Positions 58,285 through 60,093 of a DNA stretch of 60,093 nucleotides are shown here, piece by piece. Made by a program: the position numbers and the translations under genes. Positions within the stretch are counted from its first letter, which is position 1. Every line of letters begins with the position of its first letter. The notes beneath the pieces were generated by a model, which searched no databases, was not told the DNA's origin, and was given only the letters and a program-made list of their open reading frames with translations. Source of the stretch: UMGS172 sp964424555 (GTDB lineage Bacteria; Bacillota; Clostridia; Oscillospirales; Acutalibacteraceae); assembly GCA_964424555.1 (NCBI GenBank), contig CAYRIX010000008.1:1-60093 (forward strand), written 5' to 3'.

Positions 58285-58376
58285 TGGCGGAGAAGGAGGG
58301 ATTCGAACCCTCGAACCACTTTTAATGGTTACACGATTTCCAATCGTGCGCGCTCGACCAACTACGCGACTTCTCC
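58285..58376 (-). tRNA. tRNA-Ser (anticodon GGA)
   Basis: A class II tRNA with a long variable arm on the minus strand. The acceptor stem is GGAGAAG/CTTCTCC, the anticodon loop is TTGGAAA, giving GGA, and the T-loop GGTTCGAATCC. The CCA end is encoded. It is the tRNA next to GC-rich element C. Confidence 0.96.
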
Positions 58377-58489
58377 ATTGGCTACCCGATTATTATAACG
58401 GCTGACTCTGCAAAAATCAAGTATTATTTTTATATTTTGAGATTTTTTTCTCGGAATTACCGTAAATTTCTTTTTTTGACGATTTTCTC

Positions 58490-58518
58490 TTGTAATTTCA
58501 CAGTAAATGTGGGATAAT
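58490..58518 (+). promoter_or_regulatory. Promoter of the SNF-type symporter
   Basis: TTGTAA (58490-58495), 17 bases, GATAAT (58513-58518), 56 bases before the gene. Confidence 0.65.
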
Positions 58519-58574
58519 ATTGTTATATTTTTACTGTGAGGTAAAATGGCATTTTATTTTGAGAGGTTTTTTTA

Positions 58575-59939
58575 ATGAGCGAAAACAAAACATTGGAAAA
58601 AAGAGGCAGCTTTACAGGTAAGTTGGGCTTTGTTTTGGCTGCTGCCGGCTCTGCCGTAGGACTTGGCAATATATGGCGTTTTCCCTATCTGGCCGCTGAA
58701 TACGGTGGAGGAATATTCCTGCTTGTGTACATTATATTAGCAGTTACCTTTGGCTTCGCTCTTATGGCAGCAGAAATACTTATCGGCCGTAAGACAGGCT
58801 TGAGCGCTATCGGTGCATTTAAAAAGCTGGACAAGCGTTTTTCATTTGTCGGCATCTTGGCATCCGTTGTTCCTGCCATAATACTTCCCTACTACTGTGT
58901 TATCGGCGGCTGGGTAACAAAATACATAGCCGTTTTTGCCACAGGAAAGGCTCATGCCGCCGCCAACGGTGACTATTTTACTGATTTTATTTCAGGCACC
59001 GCACAGCCTATTGGATGGTTTCTTATCTTCTTGGGACTCACCGCCGTTGTTGTTCTCCTTGGTGTTGAAAAGGGCGTTGAACGTGTAAGTAAATTTATGA
59101 TGCCTCTCTTGGTAGTTATGATCGTCGGTGTTACTGTTTACATTCTCTGCCAACCTGGTGCGCTTGACGGTCTTAAATACTACCTTGTTCCCGATTTCAG
59201 CCACTTTAAAGCCACTACTGTTCTGGCCGCAATGGGTCAGCTTTTCTACTCAATGTCCCTTGCTATGGGTATCATGATCACCTACGGTTCTTATATGAAA
59301 AAGGATGTTAATGTAGAGTCATCGGTACACAGCATCGAGCTGTTTGATACAGGCATCGCCTTCCTTGCAGGTCTTATGATTGTTCCTGCTGTCACCGCAT
59401 CAGGCGAAAGCATGGGCAAAGGCCCAGGGTTGATGTTTGCCGTTCTCCCCAAGGTTTTTGATAATATGATAGGCGGAACTATCATTGGCCTTGTTTTCTT
59501 CGTGCTTGTTTTCTTTGCAGCTATAACATCTTCGATATCTCTCATGGAAACTGTAGTTTCTATAGTAAAGGACAAGTTTAAGCTCAGCCGTACGGTAAGC
59601 TGTCTGATAGTTCTTGCCCTCTGCCTGTTGCTTGGAATTCCCTGCGCACTCAGCAATGGCGGCATTTTAAGCGGTATAACCATTATCGGCAAGGGCTTCC
59701 TTGATTTCTTCGACTTCATCAGCAACAGTGTTTTGATGCCGATTGTAGCACTGATCACCTGCATCTTTGTAGGCTACGTCCTCAAGCCCAAGACCTTAAT
59801 TGTCGAGGCTGAAGAATGCGGTAACAAATTCAAGGCCAAGCGCCTGTTTACCGTAGTTATAAAGTACATTGCTCCGATCTGCATTGTGCTGATACTCGGT
59901 TTCTCGGTGCTTGAAGCAATGGGTGTCATTACAGTTTAA
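58575..59939 (+). CDS. Sodium:neurotransmitter symporter family (SNF) protein
   Basis: A 454-residue LeuT-fold transporter with 11-12 membrane helices. It opens with GKLGFVLAAAGSAVGLGNIWRFPYLAAEYGGG (13-45, the unwound first helix with the sodium and substrate site, described by position), and has the later signature SLAMGIMITYGSYM and ITSSISLMETVVSIVKD. It should take up an amino acid or related compound with sodium ions. Length is typical for bacterial SNF members. Ribosome region is TTTTGAGAGG. Single gene with a terminator. Confidence 0.94.
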   Translation: MSENKTLEKRGSFTGKLGFVLAAAGSAVGLGNIWRFPYLAAEYGGGIFLLVYIILAVTFGFALMAAEILIGRKTGLSAIGAFKKLDKRFSFVGILASVVPAIILPYYCVIGGWVTKYIAVFATGKAHAAANGDYFTDFISGTAQPIGWFLIFLGLTAVVVLLGVEKGVERVSKFMMPLLVVMIVGVTVYILCQPGALDGLKYYLVPDFSHFKATTVLAAMGQLFYSMSLAMGIMITYGSYMKKDVNVESSVHSIELFDTGIAFLAGLMIVPAVTASGESMGKGPGLMFAVLPKVFDNMIGGTIIGLVFFVLVFFAAITSSISLMETVVSIVKDKFKLSRTVSCLIVLALCLLLGIPCALSNGGILSGITIIGKGFLDFFDFISNSVLMPIVALITCIFVGYVLKPKTLIVEAEECGNKFKAKRLFTVVIKYIAPICIVLILGFSVLEAMGVITV

Positions 59940-59962
59940 GTCTTCAAGTTTATTGAATATTA

Positions 59963-60028
59963 GAAAAATCGACATGGTAAAGGCGATGTCCTCCGTTGAG
60001 GATAACACGCTAACCATGTCGATTTTTT
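59963..60028. terminator. Terminator of the SNF-type gene, probably bidirectional
   Basis: AAAAATCGACATGGT and ACCATGTCGATTTTT close a 15-pair stem; TCCTC/GAGGA forms a second hairpin in the loop. A T run follows on both strands. Confidence 0.85.
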
Positions 60029-60093
60029 ATTTTATGCTGTTTATTCCGTAGCTGTCAAACAAAAAGTTTTCAACGATCTCACGCAAATGGCAG
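60027..60093 (-). CDS. C-terminal end of an unknown protein (runs off the right edge)
   Basis: On the minus strand the last 21 codons read CHLREIVENFLFDSYGINSI then K and stop (TAA). The stop is at the base of the long bidirectional terminator, as expected for a gene end. No family can be named from this short end. Confidence 0.4.
   Translation of the reverse strand, partial: CHLREIVENFLFDSYGINSIK

Noticed and set aside
58091..58405. Open frame of 104 codons on the plus strand over the tRNA-Ser region
   Set aside because: It is antisense to a real tRNA and contains the common false peptide GGEGGIRTLEPL.
1..60093. CRISPR arrays, transposases, rRNA genes and integrases
   Set aside because: I looked for direct repeat-spacer patterns, DDE or tyrosine recombinase motifs and rRNA segments and found none in this window.

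Overview
The window looks like chromosomal DNA of an anaerobic, gut-type Clostridium relative, probably of the Oscillospiraceae/Ruminococcaceae kind. This rests on gene content and signals rather than on a database match: strong GGAGG-type ribosome sites, many TTGACA-17-TATAAT style promoters, a tRNA-Trp T-box, a GlgC/GlgD pair, a fused SecDF, paired GltX and GlnS, DegV, YibE/F, YetF and BspA-type proteins, and pyruvate phosphate dikinase. One 100-N assembly gap lies at 20570-20669 inside a repetitive gene.

Layout. 1-466 is the start of ppdK (minus). 790-6797 (minus) is a compact phage head module: small and large terminase, portal, protease/scaffold, major capsid and three connector-type proteins, all open, closed by a terminator. 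No tail, lysis, integrase or replication gene is seen. 6981-14990 holds an S1-domain protein, a class II aldolase, a YibE/F membrane protein, SecDF and a PLP aminotransferase. 15169-16249 has a small membrane protein and a tRNA-Pro surrounded by GC-rich elements and broken tRNA-Pro pieces. 16476-19997 has GtrA, DegV, a MaoC-like hotdog protein, a YczE-like membrane protein and YetF. 20163-25682 has a zinc-ribbon repeat protein, then sugar-related genes (isomerase, Gfo/Idh/MocA dehydrogenase, AraC regulator, ThuA) with a small alarmone synthetase between them. 25740-38886 is mostly housekeeping: Mrp ATPase, lipoprotein, gltX-glnS, Nif3-like, YwlG-like, nucleotidyltransferase, sugar transferase, TrkH, phosphodiesterase, three small unknown proteins and rsmA. 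39008-45865 has an AI-2E type permease, an aldo/keto reductase, a large BspA-like leucine-rich surface protein, a thioredoxin with a ferredoxin:thioredoxin-reductase-like partner, and a CLC transporter. 46065-46304 has two tRNA-Ser genes. 46764-52442 is a glycogen operon, glgB-glgC-glgD-glgA. 52576-55117 has mtaB and a stand-alone trpB behind a tRNA-Trp T-box. The right end has a lipoprotein, two zinc-ribbon proteins, a dense chain of hairpins (57844-58022), a tRNA-Ser with another tRNA-fragment element, and an SNF-family symporter.

How parts work together. Glycogen is made by ADP-glucose synthesis (GlgC/GlgD), chain growth (GlgA) and branching (GlgB). PpdK and the aldolase belong to central carbon flow. 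The sugar isomerase and dehydrogenase are divergent and likely share a small regulon, with a LacI-type operator candidate. The thioredoxin and its reductase-like partner form a two-gene redox unit. Trp supply is linked to TrpB through the T-box.

The strongest candidates for something new are the head-only capsid module, the chain of seven palindromes at 57844-58022, and the repeated design 'complete tRNA, terminator, GC-rich element, 3-prime fragment of the same tRNA, terminator' found independently at tRNA-Pro and tRNA-Ser(GGA).
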